Shown one piece after another: positions 38,799 through 46,752 of a stretch of DNA of 64,000 nucleotides (position 1 is its first letter; the number at the start of each line of letters is the position of its first letter). This DNA is from Anaerolineae bacterium (GTDB lineage Bacteria > Chloroflexota > Anaerolineae > Aggregatilineales > JAFGMM01). The position numbers and the translations under genes are program-made. Location of the stretch: assembly GCA_027494055.1 (NCBI GenBank), contig JAOSJO010000027.1, forward strand, positions 1-64,000, read 5' to 3'. The notes below the pieces were generated by a model. The model was not told where the DNA came from, ran no database searches, and saw only the letters and a program-made list of their open reading frames with translations.

Positions 38799-39469
38799 CA
38801 GGCGCCCTCTTCGCGCAGGCGGCGCGCCATGCGCAGGGCGTCCACGTCGGTGATGTCGTCGCCGAGGAAAACGGCGGCTTCGAGGCGGTGGTCGTGGACG
38901 AGCTGGCGGAAGGCGGTGCCTTTGTTGACCGCGACCGGCGGGCGGAGTTCGAAAATCATGCGCCCTTCGAAGAACGTCAGCCCGTGCCGGTCGGCGATCT
39001 CCGCCACCACGGGGCGGAAGGTGCGCGCGACCGCCTCCGGGTCATCGACCTGGCGGTAATGAATGGAAACCGTTGGACCCTTATCTTCGAGCAGCATTCC
39101 AGGGACCGCGATGCGCCCCTGCACGTCGCGGATCGCGGCCTCGATGGCGGGCCGGTACGGCGCGGCCTCCGGCGTGAGCTTGACCTCGCCATCCGACCAG
39201 ACCTCAAGCCCGTGGTTGCCGACGCAGAGCACGCCCGGCGTCGCCACCCGCGCCCGGACGTCGGCGGCGGCGCGCCCTGACACCACCGCGACGAGCGCAA
39301 GGCAGGGTTGCAGCGCCTTCAGCAGCGCGCGGCTGCGCGGCGTGACCTGCGCCGCGTCAGGATTGGGTACAATGGGGCTGATGGTCCCGTCCATGTCGGT
39401 CACCAGGCCCAGACGTGGGATGGCGACCAGGGTGCGGAGCATGGTTGTCTGTGCGTCGCGCCAGTGCAT
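38651..39469 (-). CDS. otsB: trehalose-6-phosphate phosphatase
   Basis: An intact 272-residue HAD phosphatase of the OtsB type. Motif I DMDGT with the nucleophilic Asp (about residues 25-29), motif II VVSGR, and motif IV GDDITDVDAL are clear; NHGLEVW is the OtsB cap signature. It removes phosphate from trehalose 6-phosphate. It is encoded opposite to otsA, and the two genes overlap at their 3' ends. Confidence 0.93.
   Translation of the reverse strand: MHWRDAQTTMLRTLVAIPRLGLVTDMDGTISPIVPNPDAAQVTPRSRALLKALQPCLALVAVVSGRAAADVRARVATPGVLCVGNHGLEVWSDGEVKLTPEAAPYRPAIEAAIRDVQGRIAVPGMLLEDKGPTVSIHYRQVDDPEAVARTFRPVVAEIADRHGLTFFEGRMIFELRPPVAVNKGTAFRQLVHDHRLEAAVFLGDDITDVDALRMARRLREEGACYALGLGVESAGTPSEVSEAADLVAEGVSGVEAFLAWLLDARKASSNCA
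39365..39373 (+). promoter_or_regulatory. GGGTACAAT -10 element inside otsB, facing the PfkB gene
   Basis: TACAAT at 39368-39373 on the plus strand, within the otsB coding region, 151 nt before the second PfkB gene. The same string precedes three other plus-strand genes, which supports it, but chance within coding sequence is possible. Confidence 0.35.
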
Positions 39470-39523
39470 TGAGTCATTTTCCTTCGCGTCTGAGGGCTTT
39501 CGCCAGGCCCCAGGAGGAACGGC

Positions 39524-40490
39524 ATGAGTGAACCAAAGGTCATAACTGTAACGCTAAACCCGTCGCTTGATCGGACGGTCGTCGTCCACCACCTTGCGAT
39601 AGGGTATCAAAATCGCACTGTCGGCAACAACTCGCCTCGACCCTGCCGGTCGGGGGATGAACATCTCGCGCGCCCTGAGCCGCCTTGAGCGCCGGACGCA
39701 CGGTATCCTGCTCCTGGGCGATGACGCCATCGGGCGCGCCTACGAGGCGCTGATCCTTGAGGAGGCGTTCCCGATCTCGATTGCGCGGCGGCAGGGGCGC
39801 ACGCGCAGCAACACCATCATCATGGACACCGGCGACGGTTCCGAGACACACCTTATCGAAGAGAGCGAGGGTGTGCCCCAGGAGAGCTTCGAATTTGTGG
39901 TGGAGACGCTGCGCAAGATCACGACCCCAGACGACATCGTGGTCTACGCGGGCGAGCTGCCCGCCGAAGCCTACGCGACGACCTACGCCTGGTTGACCGG
40001 AATCGCCCACGAACTCGGCGCGCAGGCGGTGCTGGTCACGAGCGGGGAGCCGCTGGAGCTGGCGCTGGAGACAAAGCCAGACCTGGTGATGCTGCGCCAG
40101 GTCGAGGTGGAGGCGCTGTTCAACCGGCCCGTGCGCGTGTACGAGGATGTCGTTGCGTGCGCCGAGGAAATGCGCGCGCGCGGCGCGGACAGAGTGCTGA
40201 TCATCACCGGCGAGGAGAGCGGCGCGGCGCTCGTCACGCCTGACGGCAGATGGCTGGTGGATCTGCCGGAGCTTGAGAAGGGGACGCTCAGCGGGGTGGC
40301 AGACGCCTTGCTGGCCGGCTACCTTGCGGGCCGGGTGGACCGGCTCCCCCTCGATGAGACGCTGGAGCTGGCCGCCGCCTCCGCCGCGTACACCTCCGCG
40401 CACCCCGGCAACGAGTTCGGCACGCTGGACGAGGTAGAGTCGCTCGCCGAGCAGGAGGACATCACCATCGCGGAGGATGACCGCGAGTAG
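39524..40490 (+). CDS. PfkB-family kinase, divergent (frameshifted)
   Basis: About 322 residues after repair of one break near 39630. VITVTLNPSLDRTVVVHHL and DPAGRGMNISRALSRL are the LacC/PfkB-type start. The C-terminal catalytic region reads LSGVADALLAGYLAG, keeping the Asp but replacing GAGD with GVAD. The mid-region LVMLRQVEVEALF replaces the usual KPN-E motif. It may use an unusual phospho-sugar or have weak activity. AGGAGG lies 6 nt before the ATG at 39524. It is the second PfkB gene of the island. Confidence 0.75.
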
Positions 40491-40491
40491 T

Positions 40492-40560
40492 GAGATGTAG
40501 GAGCCAATCGCCGGTTCGCCCCTTCCGCCAGATGTGGAAGTGGATGGGGAGACGGCACTC
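40492..40560. repeat. partial copy of the 175-bp element
   Basis: GAGATGTAGGAGCCAATCG, CCGGTTCGCCCC and CCGCCAGATGTGG align with the middle of the element at 8216-8391, with many substitutions. It starts immediately after the PfkB stop. Confidence 0.6.
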
Positions 40561-40633
40561 TTCAATATCCACCAGTTGCGGGAACCAGACGATGAACCGA
40601 TCCCCGATTCTTGCCGGCGGATCGAAGAAGCCC

Positions 40634-40662
40634 TTGACGCCATAGAACAAATGAGCTATTCT
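40634..40662 (+). promoter_or_regulatory. promoter of the RibD/DHFR-like gene
   Basis: TTGACG at 40634-40639, 17 nt, TATTCT at 40657-40662, 31 nt before the ATG. Confidence 0.6.
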
Positions 40663-40692
40663 TGTGGCAAATTCGATTAGTGGAGAAATCAG

Positions 40693-41244
40693 ATGGGAAA
40701 AGTCGTTGGTGGGATGACGTTGTCCCTGGACGGTTTCGTGAGTGACCCTCACGGTGACGTGAGTCGCCTTTACCCTGACCTGGGCGAACTGCGCAACACG
40801 GAGATGCTGCAAGAGGAAATCCGGACGACGGGCGCGGTTGTGATGGGCAGGAACTCCTATTATATGGGAGATCCGGATTCATACCTCGACGACTACGAAT
40901 TTCAGGTGCCGATCTTTGTTCTCACGCACCATGTTCCGGAGAAAAAGCCCAAACAGACCAAAACGCTGACCGTTACGTTCGTGACAGAGGGTGTTGCGCG
41001 CGCCGTTGCAGAGGCCAAAGCCGCAGCCGGTGACAAAAACGTCATCTTGATAGGCGCAAGCACGAACCAGCAGTGCATCAACGCCGGGCTTTGCGATGAA
41101 CTCCATATCGGCATCATGCCTGTCTTGCTCGGCGACGGGTTACGCCTGTTTGAGCATATTGATGCGGCGCGTCTTGCGCTCGAAAAGATCAGGGTTTTCG
41201 AGTCCGGTGCGAGAACGGATATCTGGTTCCGGGTCGTGAGATAA
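40693..41244 (+). CDS. dihydrofolate reductase/RibD C-terminal family protein
   Basis: An intact 183-residue protein with the RibD_C/DHFR-like pattern: GGMTLSLDGFVSDPHGD at the N-terminus, VVMGRNSYYMGDP, VPIFVLTHHVPE, NVILIGASTNQQCINAGLCDELHIGIMPVLLGDG. This group of small NADPH-dependent reductases is common but poorly defined. Its GC content is visibly lower than its neighbours and repeats flank it on both sides, so it may have been acquired. GGAG precedes the ATG. Confidence 0.82.
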   Translation: MGKVVGGMTLSLDGFVSDPHGDVSRLYPDLGELRNTEMLQEEIRTTGAVVMGRNSYYMGDPDSYLDDYEFQVPIFVLTHHVPEKKPKQTKTLTVTFVTEGVARAVAEAKAAAGDKNVILIGASTNQQCINAGLCDELHIGIMPVLLGDGLRLFEHIDAARLALEKIRVFESGARTDIWFRVVR

Positions 41245-41306
41245 CCACAGAGCAGGAACGGCCCCGTCGGGGCGGTGTCGCGGAGCGTCTGCGGACGGGT
41301 TGTTGG

Positions 41307-41341
41307 CAGCTCCCAGGGAGCCTCAAGCTCCCTGGGAGCTG
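41307..41341. repeat. AGCTCCCAGGG hairpin repeat
   Basis: Perfect 12-bp arms CAGCTCCCAGGG and CCCTGGGAGCTG with an 11-nt loop, between the RibD-like gene and the pyr promoter. Same family as 6378-6409. Confidence 0.75.
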
Positions 41342-41349
41342 TTGTCGGT

Positions 41350-41378
41350 TTGAATTCCGCCGGTTGATCGGGTATGCT
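41350..41378 (+). promoter_or_regulatory. promoter of the pyr operon
   Basis: TTGAAT at 41350-41355, exactly 17 nt, TATGCT at 41373-41378. The leader to pyrB is about 115 nt. I see no clear PyrR-type anti-terminator structure in it. Confidence 0.65.
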
Positions 41379-41500
41379 TGGGGGAATTTGGGCCGGCGTT
41401 CTTTTACCTCGTCTATCGATCCATCAACATCGAACTTACATCAGCCCGCACCCGCCAGCGGCGGATGATCTGCGCGTGCGCGGCATATTCTGGAGGGGCC

Positions 41501-42574
41501 ATGTCAGAAGCAGTCGTGGAGATAAACGACCTGCGTGATTCGCGGCGGTTCATGACGTTGTACACGCCGCCGAAGATCAACGGGGATTTCACCGGCAAGC
41601 ACATCATCTCGGTGGACCAGTTCGAGCGGACCGATCTGCAGATCCTTTTCGACGCCACCATCTCGATCCGAAAGCGCATGAGGCAGAACGACCGGGGGCT
41701 GCTGAGTCTATGCGCCGGCCAGTTGATGGCGACGCTGTTCTATGAGGCCAGCACCCGCACCGACCTGTCGTTCCAGGCGGCGATGCGCCACCTCGGCGGC
41801 GAGGTCGTCGCGGCCAGCAACGGCGTGCGCTTCTCGTCGATTTACAAGGGCGAGAACCTGGCCGACACGGTCCGGGCGGCGGGCTGCTACGCCGACGTGA
41901 TCGTGCTCCGCCACCCCGACGTCGGTTCGTCCTACGAAGCGGCCTACTATCTCGACATGTTGGGCGTGCAGATCGTGCGGCCAACGGTGATTATCAGCGG
42001 CGGCGATGGGATCGGCGAGCACCCCACCCAGGCGCTGCTGGACATCTTCACGATCTACGACCTGAAGGGCCGCATCGAGGGGCTGCACGTCACGATGGTC
42101 GGCGACCTGAAGAATGGCCGCACGGTGCACTCGCTGGCGAAGCTGATCGCCCGGTACGAGGCGCAGGACACGACCCTGTGCCTGGTCGCGCCGCCGGCGC
42201 TGCAGATGCCGGAGGACCTGGTGCAGTTCGTCCGGTCACGGGGCGTCCAGGTCTACGAGACGGACGACCTCTACGAGGTGTTGGGCGTGACGGACGTGGT
42301 CTATTGGACGCGCGTGCAGGAGGAGCGATTCGCCGACCGGGCGGCGTATCAGGCCATCAAAGACCGGTTCATCATGACGCCGGCGGTGCTGGCGCACGCC
42401 AAAGAGGACGCTATCCTCATGCACCCCCTGCCCCGCAAGCACGAGATGGGCACGCCCGACGACCATGACGCGCTCGACACGGACCCGCGCGCGGTCTACT
42501 TCCGGCAGATGGAAAACGGCATGTTCGTGCGCATGTCGCTGTTGGCGAAGGTGCTCAGCGGCTCGTGGGTGTAG
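41501..42574 (+). CDS. pyrB: aspartate carbamoyltransferase
   Basis: An intact 357-residue catalytic subunit. The carbamoyl-phosphate motif is EASTRTDLSF (S-T-R-T), with HPTQALLDIFTIYDLKGRI and HPLPRKHEM as the other ligand loops. It makes N-carbamoyl-aspartate in pyrimidine synthesis. GGAGGGG precedes ATG 41501; longer ORF starts would include the leader. A regulatory subunit gene (pyrI) is not adjacent. First gene of a five-gene operon. Confidence 0.92.
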   Translation: MSEAVVEINDLRDSRRFMTLYTPPKINGDFTGKHIISVDQFERTDLQILFDATISIRKRMRQNDRGLLSLCAGQLMATLFYEASTRTDLSFQAAMRHLGGEVVAASNGVRFSSIYKGENLADTVRAAGCYADVIVLRHPDVGSSYEAAYYLDMLGVQIVRPTVIISGGDGIGEHPTQALLDIFTIYDLKGRIEGLHVTMVGDLKNGRTVHSLAKLIARYEAQDTTLCLVAPPALQMPEDLVQFVRSRGVQVYETDDLYEVLGVTDVVYWTRVQEERFADRAAYQAIKDRFIMTPAVLAHAKEDAILMHPLPRKHEMGTPDDHDALDTDPRAVYFRQMENGMFVRMSLLAKVLSGSWV

Positions 42575-42585
42575 CCGGGGCCGCG

Positions 42586-43674
42586 ATGACCCACACGCTC
42601 ACCCTCCCCGGACCGTTCGACCCGCACGTCCACCTGCGCGGGATGGACTGGGCGCACAAGGGGACGTTCGCCAGCGAGACGGCGGCGGCGCTCGCGGGCG
42701 GGTATTGGGCGGTGCTGGACATGCCCAACACCCCGCCGACCACGACCGACCCGGCGGCGCTGGCGGCCAAGCTCGACGCGCTGGGGCGCGACGCCGTCTG
42801 CGACTGGGGCGTGTACTTCGGCGCCAGCCAGGACGACAACACCGCCGCCTACACGCAGATCACGGGGCCGGTGTGCGGGTTGAAGATCATCAACAACGCG
42901 ACCACCGGTAGCCTGCTCATCCGCGACCAGGCGATGCGCGCGCGCCACTACGCCGCCTGGCCGGGGCGCAAACCCATCGCCGTCCACGCCGAGGCGGAGA
43001 CGGTCGCGGACATCCTCGCGCTGGTGCGCCAGTATCGCAAGCCGACCCACTTCTGTCACATCAGCCTGGCCGACGAGATCCGCCTCCTGCGCGCGGCGAA
43101 GGAAGACGGCCTCCCTGTGACCGCCGGTGTGACCCCGCACCACCTGTTGCTGACGCAGGACGATATCGGGGCGCTGGGCGCGCTGGGCTACATGAAGCCC
43201 GAACTCAGCACGAAAGCCGACCAGCAGGCGCTGTGGGACGGCATCGCGCGCGGCGTGGTCGATGTCGTCGAGTCAGACCACGCGCCGCACACGCGCGAAG
43301 AGAAGGCGTCGGCGCGCCCGCCGGGCGGCGTGCCGGGCCTGGAGACCACACTGCCGCTGCTGTGCACCGCCGTGCGGGAGGGCCGGCTCACGCTCGAGCG
43401 CCTTGTCGAGCTCGTGGCGCTGCGGCCCCAGGCGATCTTTGGCGTGCGCCCCGACGCCGCCACCTACACGGTCGTCGATCTCGACGCGGCCGGCACGATC
43501 ACGGGCGCAAACCTGCACACGCTGTGCGGCTGGACCCCCTTCGAGGGGATGCAGGTGACCGGCAAGGTGCGTGAGGTCTGGATTCGCGGGCGCAAGGTCT
43601 ACGACGGCGAGCGCGTGCTGGCCGCGCCGGGGTCCGGCGTCAACCTGTACCGTGCGGAGAGGGGCGCGCCGTGA
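42586..43674 (+). CDS. pyrC: dihydroorotase
   Basis: An intact 362-residue amidohydrolase. Metal ligands are visible in FDPHVHLRG (H-x-H), in PIAVHAEAET, in THFCHISLADE and in VVESDHAPHTREEK with the catalytic Asp. It closes carbamoyl-aspartate to dihydroorotate. ATG 42586 lies 11 nt after the pyrB stop. The gene overlaps pyrD by 4 nt. Confidence 0.9.
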   Translation: MTHTLTLPGPFDPHVHLRGMDWAHKGTFASETAAALAGGYWAVLDMPNTPPTTTDPAALAAKLDALGRDAVCDWGVYFGASQDDNTAAYTQITGPVCGLKIINNATTGSLLIRDQAMRARHYAAWPGRKPIAVHAEAETVADILALVRQYRKPTHFCHISLADEIRLLRAAKEDGLPVTAGVTPHHLLLTQDDIGALGALGYMKPELSTKADQQALWDGIARGVVDVVESDHAPHTREEKASARPPGGVPGLETTLPLLCTAVREGRLTLERLVELVALRPQAIFGVRPDAATYTVVDLDAAGTITGANLHTLCGWTPFEGMQVTGKVREVWIRGRKVYDGERVLAAPGSGVNLYRAERGAP

Positions 43675-44855
43675 GCCGCCGGGCGCGGGCTGCCCTGCTC
43701 GGAGCCAACCGGGCGCTGTATGGGTTGGCGCGCCCGCTTCTCTTCCGCATGTCGGCCCAGGCCGCGCACGACCGCACCCTGGATATCCTGCGCTGGGCCG
43801 ACCGGCAGCGCTGGCTCCAGCCCCTCCTGCGCGCGGCGGGCGGGCTTGCCTTCGACCCCGAAGCCGGCCCGGTCGAGGTCGGTGGGGTGATGTTCGACAG
43901 CCCGCTCATCGTGGCGGCGGGGCTGGTCAAGGGCGACGGGTTCGCCTCCGAGGCGGACGCGCTCGGCGCGGTGCGCCGGGGCGCGAACATCATCCCCGGC
44001 TGGCGCAGCATACCCTGGCTCGCCGGCCCGGTGGAGTTCGGCTCTTTCACGCGCTGGCCGCGCCTGGGCAACCCCGGCGTCGTGGTGTGGCGCGACCCGC
44101 CCACGCGCTCGGCGCAGAATCGCGTCGGGCTGCGCAACCCCGGCGCGGTCGCGGCGGCGGCGTTCCTGGCGGCGCGCGCGCGGTGGCTGCCCCGGCAGTT
44201 TGGCGTCAACGTCGCCGCAAGCCCCGGCGTGGACGACCCCGCGCAGCAGGCCGAAGAGGTGTCGGCGGCGCTGGCGGCGTTCGTGCAGCGCGGCGTGCGC
44301 CCGGCGTGGTTCACCGTCAACCTGAGCTGCCCCAACGTCGAGGACGACCCCGCCAACCGGCAGACCCCGGACCTCGCGCGGCGGGTGTGCGGCGCAGCGA
44401 TGGCGGCGGCCCAGAGCGGCGCGCCGGTCTGGGTGAAGGTCGGGCCGGCGTTGGGCGCGGACCAGTACCGCGCGCTGATGCAGGTGTGCGCGGAGGTGGG
44501 GGTGCGCGCCATCATTGCCACGAACACCCTGCCCGCGCCCGCGCCTGGCGCGCCCGCGCTGACGGCAGGCGTGAGCGGGGGGCGGCTGCACGCGCAGGCG
44601 GTCGAAGCGGCGGCGCTGCTCGTGCAGGAGAAGGCGCGCCAGGGCTACCCGGTGGACGTGATCGGGTGCGGCGGGGTGATGGACGCCCCCACCTACCACA
44701 ACTTCGCCCGGCTGGGCGTGCGCGCCGTGCAGTACTGGACCGCGCTGATCTACCGGGGGCCGCTCGTCGCGGCGCTGATCGCCGCCGAGCATGGGCAGAT
44801 GGCGCGCTTATCCGCGTCGCGTGAGGAGGAGGCAGCGCTTGACCGGGTCGCTTGA
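43671..44855 (+). CDS. pyrD: dihydroorotate dehydrogenase
   Basis: An intact 394-residue FMN enzyme. WFTVNLSCPNVEDD is the substrate loop; its Cys is the class 1 catalytic base, whereas class 2 has Ser. The extended N-terminus (ANRALYGLARPLLFRMSAQAAHDRTLD) is more like membrane-linked class 2 enzymes, so this protein mixes features. VIGCGGVMDAPTYHNFARLGVRAVQYWTALIYRGP is the phosphate/FMN C-terminal part. It starts with GTG in a GTGA overlap with pyrC. Confidence 0.88.
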   Translation: MSRRARAALLGANRALYGLARPLLFRMSAQAAHDRTLDILRWADRQRWLQPLLRAAGGLAFDPEAGPVEVGGVMFDSPLIVAAGLVKGDGFASEADALGAVRRGANIIPGWRSIPWLAGPVEFGSFTRWPRLGNPGVVVWRDPPTRSAQNRVGLRNPGAVAAAAFLAARARWLPRQFGVNVAASPGVDDPAQQAEEVSAALAAFVQRGVRPAWFTVNLSCPNVEDDPANRQTPDLARRVCGAAMAAAQSGAPVWVKVGPALGADQYRALMQVCAEVGVRAIIATNTLPAPAPGAPALTAGVSGGRLHAQAVEAAALLVQEKARQGYPVDVIGCGGVMDAPTYHNFARLGVRAVQYWTALIYRGPLVAALIAAEHGQMARLSASREEEAALDRVA

Positions 44856-45491
44856 GGCGGTGGCTGGGCGGGTCGCGGCGGTCCTGCTGGAGATCGGCGC
44901 GGTGGCATTCACACCCGACGCGCCGGTGACGTTCCGGTCTGGTCTGCGGTCGCCGGTCTACATCGACAACCGGCGGCTGCCCTTCTGGCCGGCGCGTGGA
45001 CCACCGTCATTGACGGCTTCCGGCAAATGATCCAGGCGCGCGGCGTGACCTTCGACGTGATCGCGGGCATCGAGGCGGCGGGCATCCCGCACAGCGCGGC
45101 GCTTGGCTACGTGTTGCAGACGCCGTCGGTGTTTGTGCGCAAGCAGGCGAAAGCGCACGGCACGCGCAGCCGCATCGAGGGCGGGGAGGTGGCGGGCCGG
45201 CGCGTGCTCCTGGTCGAGGACCTGGTCACGACCGGCGGCAGCAGCCTGTCGGGTGTCACGGCGCTGCGCGAGGCCGGCGCAGCGGTCGAGGACTGCGCGT
45301 GCATCACCAGCTACGGGTTCCGGGAAGCGGCGGAGGCGTTCACGGCGACAGGGGTGCGGCTGCACGTCCTCGCGCCGTTCGACGCCATCGTGGCCGAGGC
45401 GGCGCGGCGGGGGCAGTTCGACGCGCGCGCGCTCGCCATCGTCCAGGACTGGGCGCGCGACCCTCACGGCTGGGCGGAGCGTTACCGGTGA
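44839..45491 (+). CDS. pyrE: orotate phosphoribosyltransferase (frameshifted)
   Basis: About 217 residues after adding one base near 44995 (expected RLPFWPRAWTTVID). The PRPP motif is RVLLVEDLVTTGGSS, with VRKQAKAHGTRSRIEG as the flexible catalytic loop. It attaches ribose phosphate to orotate. The start is a rare TTG at 44839, chosen because GAGGAGG lies 6-7 nt upstream; it sits inside the end of pyrD. It overlaps pyrF by 4 nt. Confidence 0.88.
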
Positions 45492-46303
45492 CGGGCGGCG
45501 CGGTTGCGAAGTATGACCACCGCGTGGCGCAGGCCGGCTCCCTGCTGTGCGTGGGGCTGGACAGCGCCCACGACCGACTGCCGCCGCGCTTTCTCGTGGA
45601 CGAGGCCCCGCAGTTTGCCTTCAACCGCTGGATCATCGAGCAGACTCACCCCTATGTGAGCGCGTACAAGCCCAACATCGCTTTCTACGAGGCGTGCGGC
45701 GCGGCGGGCATCACCGCGCTTAAGCAGACGGTGGCGTACCTGCAGGTCCACCATCCCGACATCCTGACGATCTGCGACGCCAAGCGCGCCGACATCGGCT
45801 CGACCAACGCGGGCTACGTCGCGGCGATCTTTGACTGGCTCGGCTTCGACGCGGTGACGCTCAACCCCTACCTGGGGCGGGAGGCGCTCGCGCCCTTTCT
45901 GGAGCGGCGCGACAAGGGCTGTATCATCCTGTGCCGGACGTCGAACCCCGGCGCGGGCGAGTTCCAGGACATGGCGACGGACGGGAGGCCGCTCTGGCAG
46001 GCCGTGGCCGAGCGCGTCAGCCGCGTGTGGAACGCGCACGGCAACTGTATGCTCGTGGTCGGCGCGACCTATCCCGAAGAGCTGACGCAGGTCCGCGCGC
46101 TCGTGGGCGACATGACGCTGCTCGTGCCGGGGATCGGCGCGCAGGGTGGCGACGTGGCGCAGACGGTCCGCGCGGGGTTGAACGCGCACGGCGCGGGGAT
46201 GGTGATCAACGCGGCGCGGAGCGTCATCTTCGCCGACGACCCCGCCGCCGAGGCGCGCGCGCTGCGCGACGCGATCAACCAGCACCGGCCGGCGCGCCCC
46301 TGA
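45488..46303 (+). CDS. pyrF: orotidine 5'-phosphate decarboxylase, type 2
   Basis: An intact 271-residue enzyme. LCVGLDSAHDRLP and ICDAKRADIGSTNAGYVAAIF carry the catalytic Lys-Asp pair (DAKRADI), and PGIGAQGGDVAQTV is the phosphate loop, the type 2 pattern. It makes UMP. GTG 45488 overlaps the pyrE stop. Last gene of the operon. Confidence 0.92.
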   Translation: MTGGAVAKYDHRVAQAGSLLCVGLDSAHDRLPPRFLVDEAPQFAFNRWIIEQTHPYVSAYKPNIAFYEACGAAGITALKQTVAYLQVHHPDILTICDAKRADIGSTNAGYVAAIFDWLGFDAVTLNPYLGREALAPFLERRDKGCIILCRTSNPGAGEFQDMATDGRPLWQAVAERVSRVWNAHGNCMLVVGATYPEELTQVRALVGDMTLLVPGIGAQGGDVAQTVRAGLNAHGAGMVINAARSVIFADDPAAEARALRDAINQHRPARP

Positions 46304-46691
46304 ACCCCACGCCCTGATCCAATTCAGCCATCCGCGTCTGGAGGCAGGGCGCGCTCTGTCCCCGGTATGCTACATCTGAAGGTAGGGGCGACTCGGCGGG
46401 TCGCCCGGCTTATCCCCCTCAAACCGCCACAGGTGGAAGGAGACGCCGGTAGGTCCCAGGGAGCTGTGGGCAGGTCGCGTCCTGCCCATGTATCGCATAT
46501 ACAAGTAGGGGCAAGGCATGCCTGCCCCTACCCACCGATTTCGCGCCATGACTCAACCCTGTCCGCTCCTGAATCCTCAAACCGCCGCGGGTGGACGGGA
46601 ATGCCGGTAGCTCCCAGGGAGCTGAGGGCAGAGTGCGTCCGCGCGTGCGGTCGTCCCTACCCTGAAATGCGCCCTTTTCCTCCAAAATCGG
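46304..46691. repeat. repeat-filled intergenic stretch
   Basis: This gap holds two 54-bp direct repeats (46420-46473 and 46578-46631) sharing CAAACCGCC, GCCGGTAG and TCCCAGGGAGCT, and two hairpins of the GTAGGGGC family (46381-46409 and 46505-46531, the latter with arms GTAGGGGCA and TGCCCCTAC-like). No gene is visible. Confidence 0.75.
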
Positions 46692-46720
46692 TTGACACGC
46701 GCCGCCTGAGGGAGTAGAAT
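46692..46720 (+). promoter_or_regulatory. promoter of the ROK regulator gene
   Basis: TTGACA at 46692-46697, exactly 17 nt, TAGAAT at 46715-46720. The predicted start is about 46727, just before the operator. Confidence 0.8.
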
Positions 46721-46731
46721 GAGCACAACTT

Positions 46732-46752
46732 ACTTTATTTGGTGAATAAAGT
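46732..46752 (+). promoter_or_regulatory. ROK operator, perfect palindrome
   Basis: Arms ACTTTATT (46732-46739) and AATAAAGT (46745-46752) are perfect inverted repeats around TGGTG. The site ends at the base before the ATG and covers the start of the transcript, a position that would block both initiation and elongation. AT-rich sites of this kind are typical for ROK (NagC/XylR) repressors. Confidence 0.8.

Noticed and set aside
39391..39421. CATGT followed after 19 nt by TGGGAT as a fifth stress promoter
   Set aside because: The hexamer is not -10-like, AACCssC is absent 9 nt upstream, and the site is inside otsB coding sequence.
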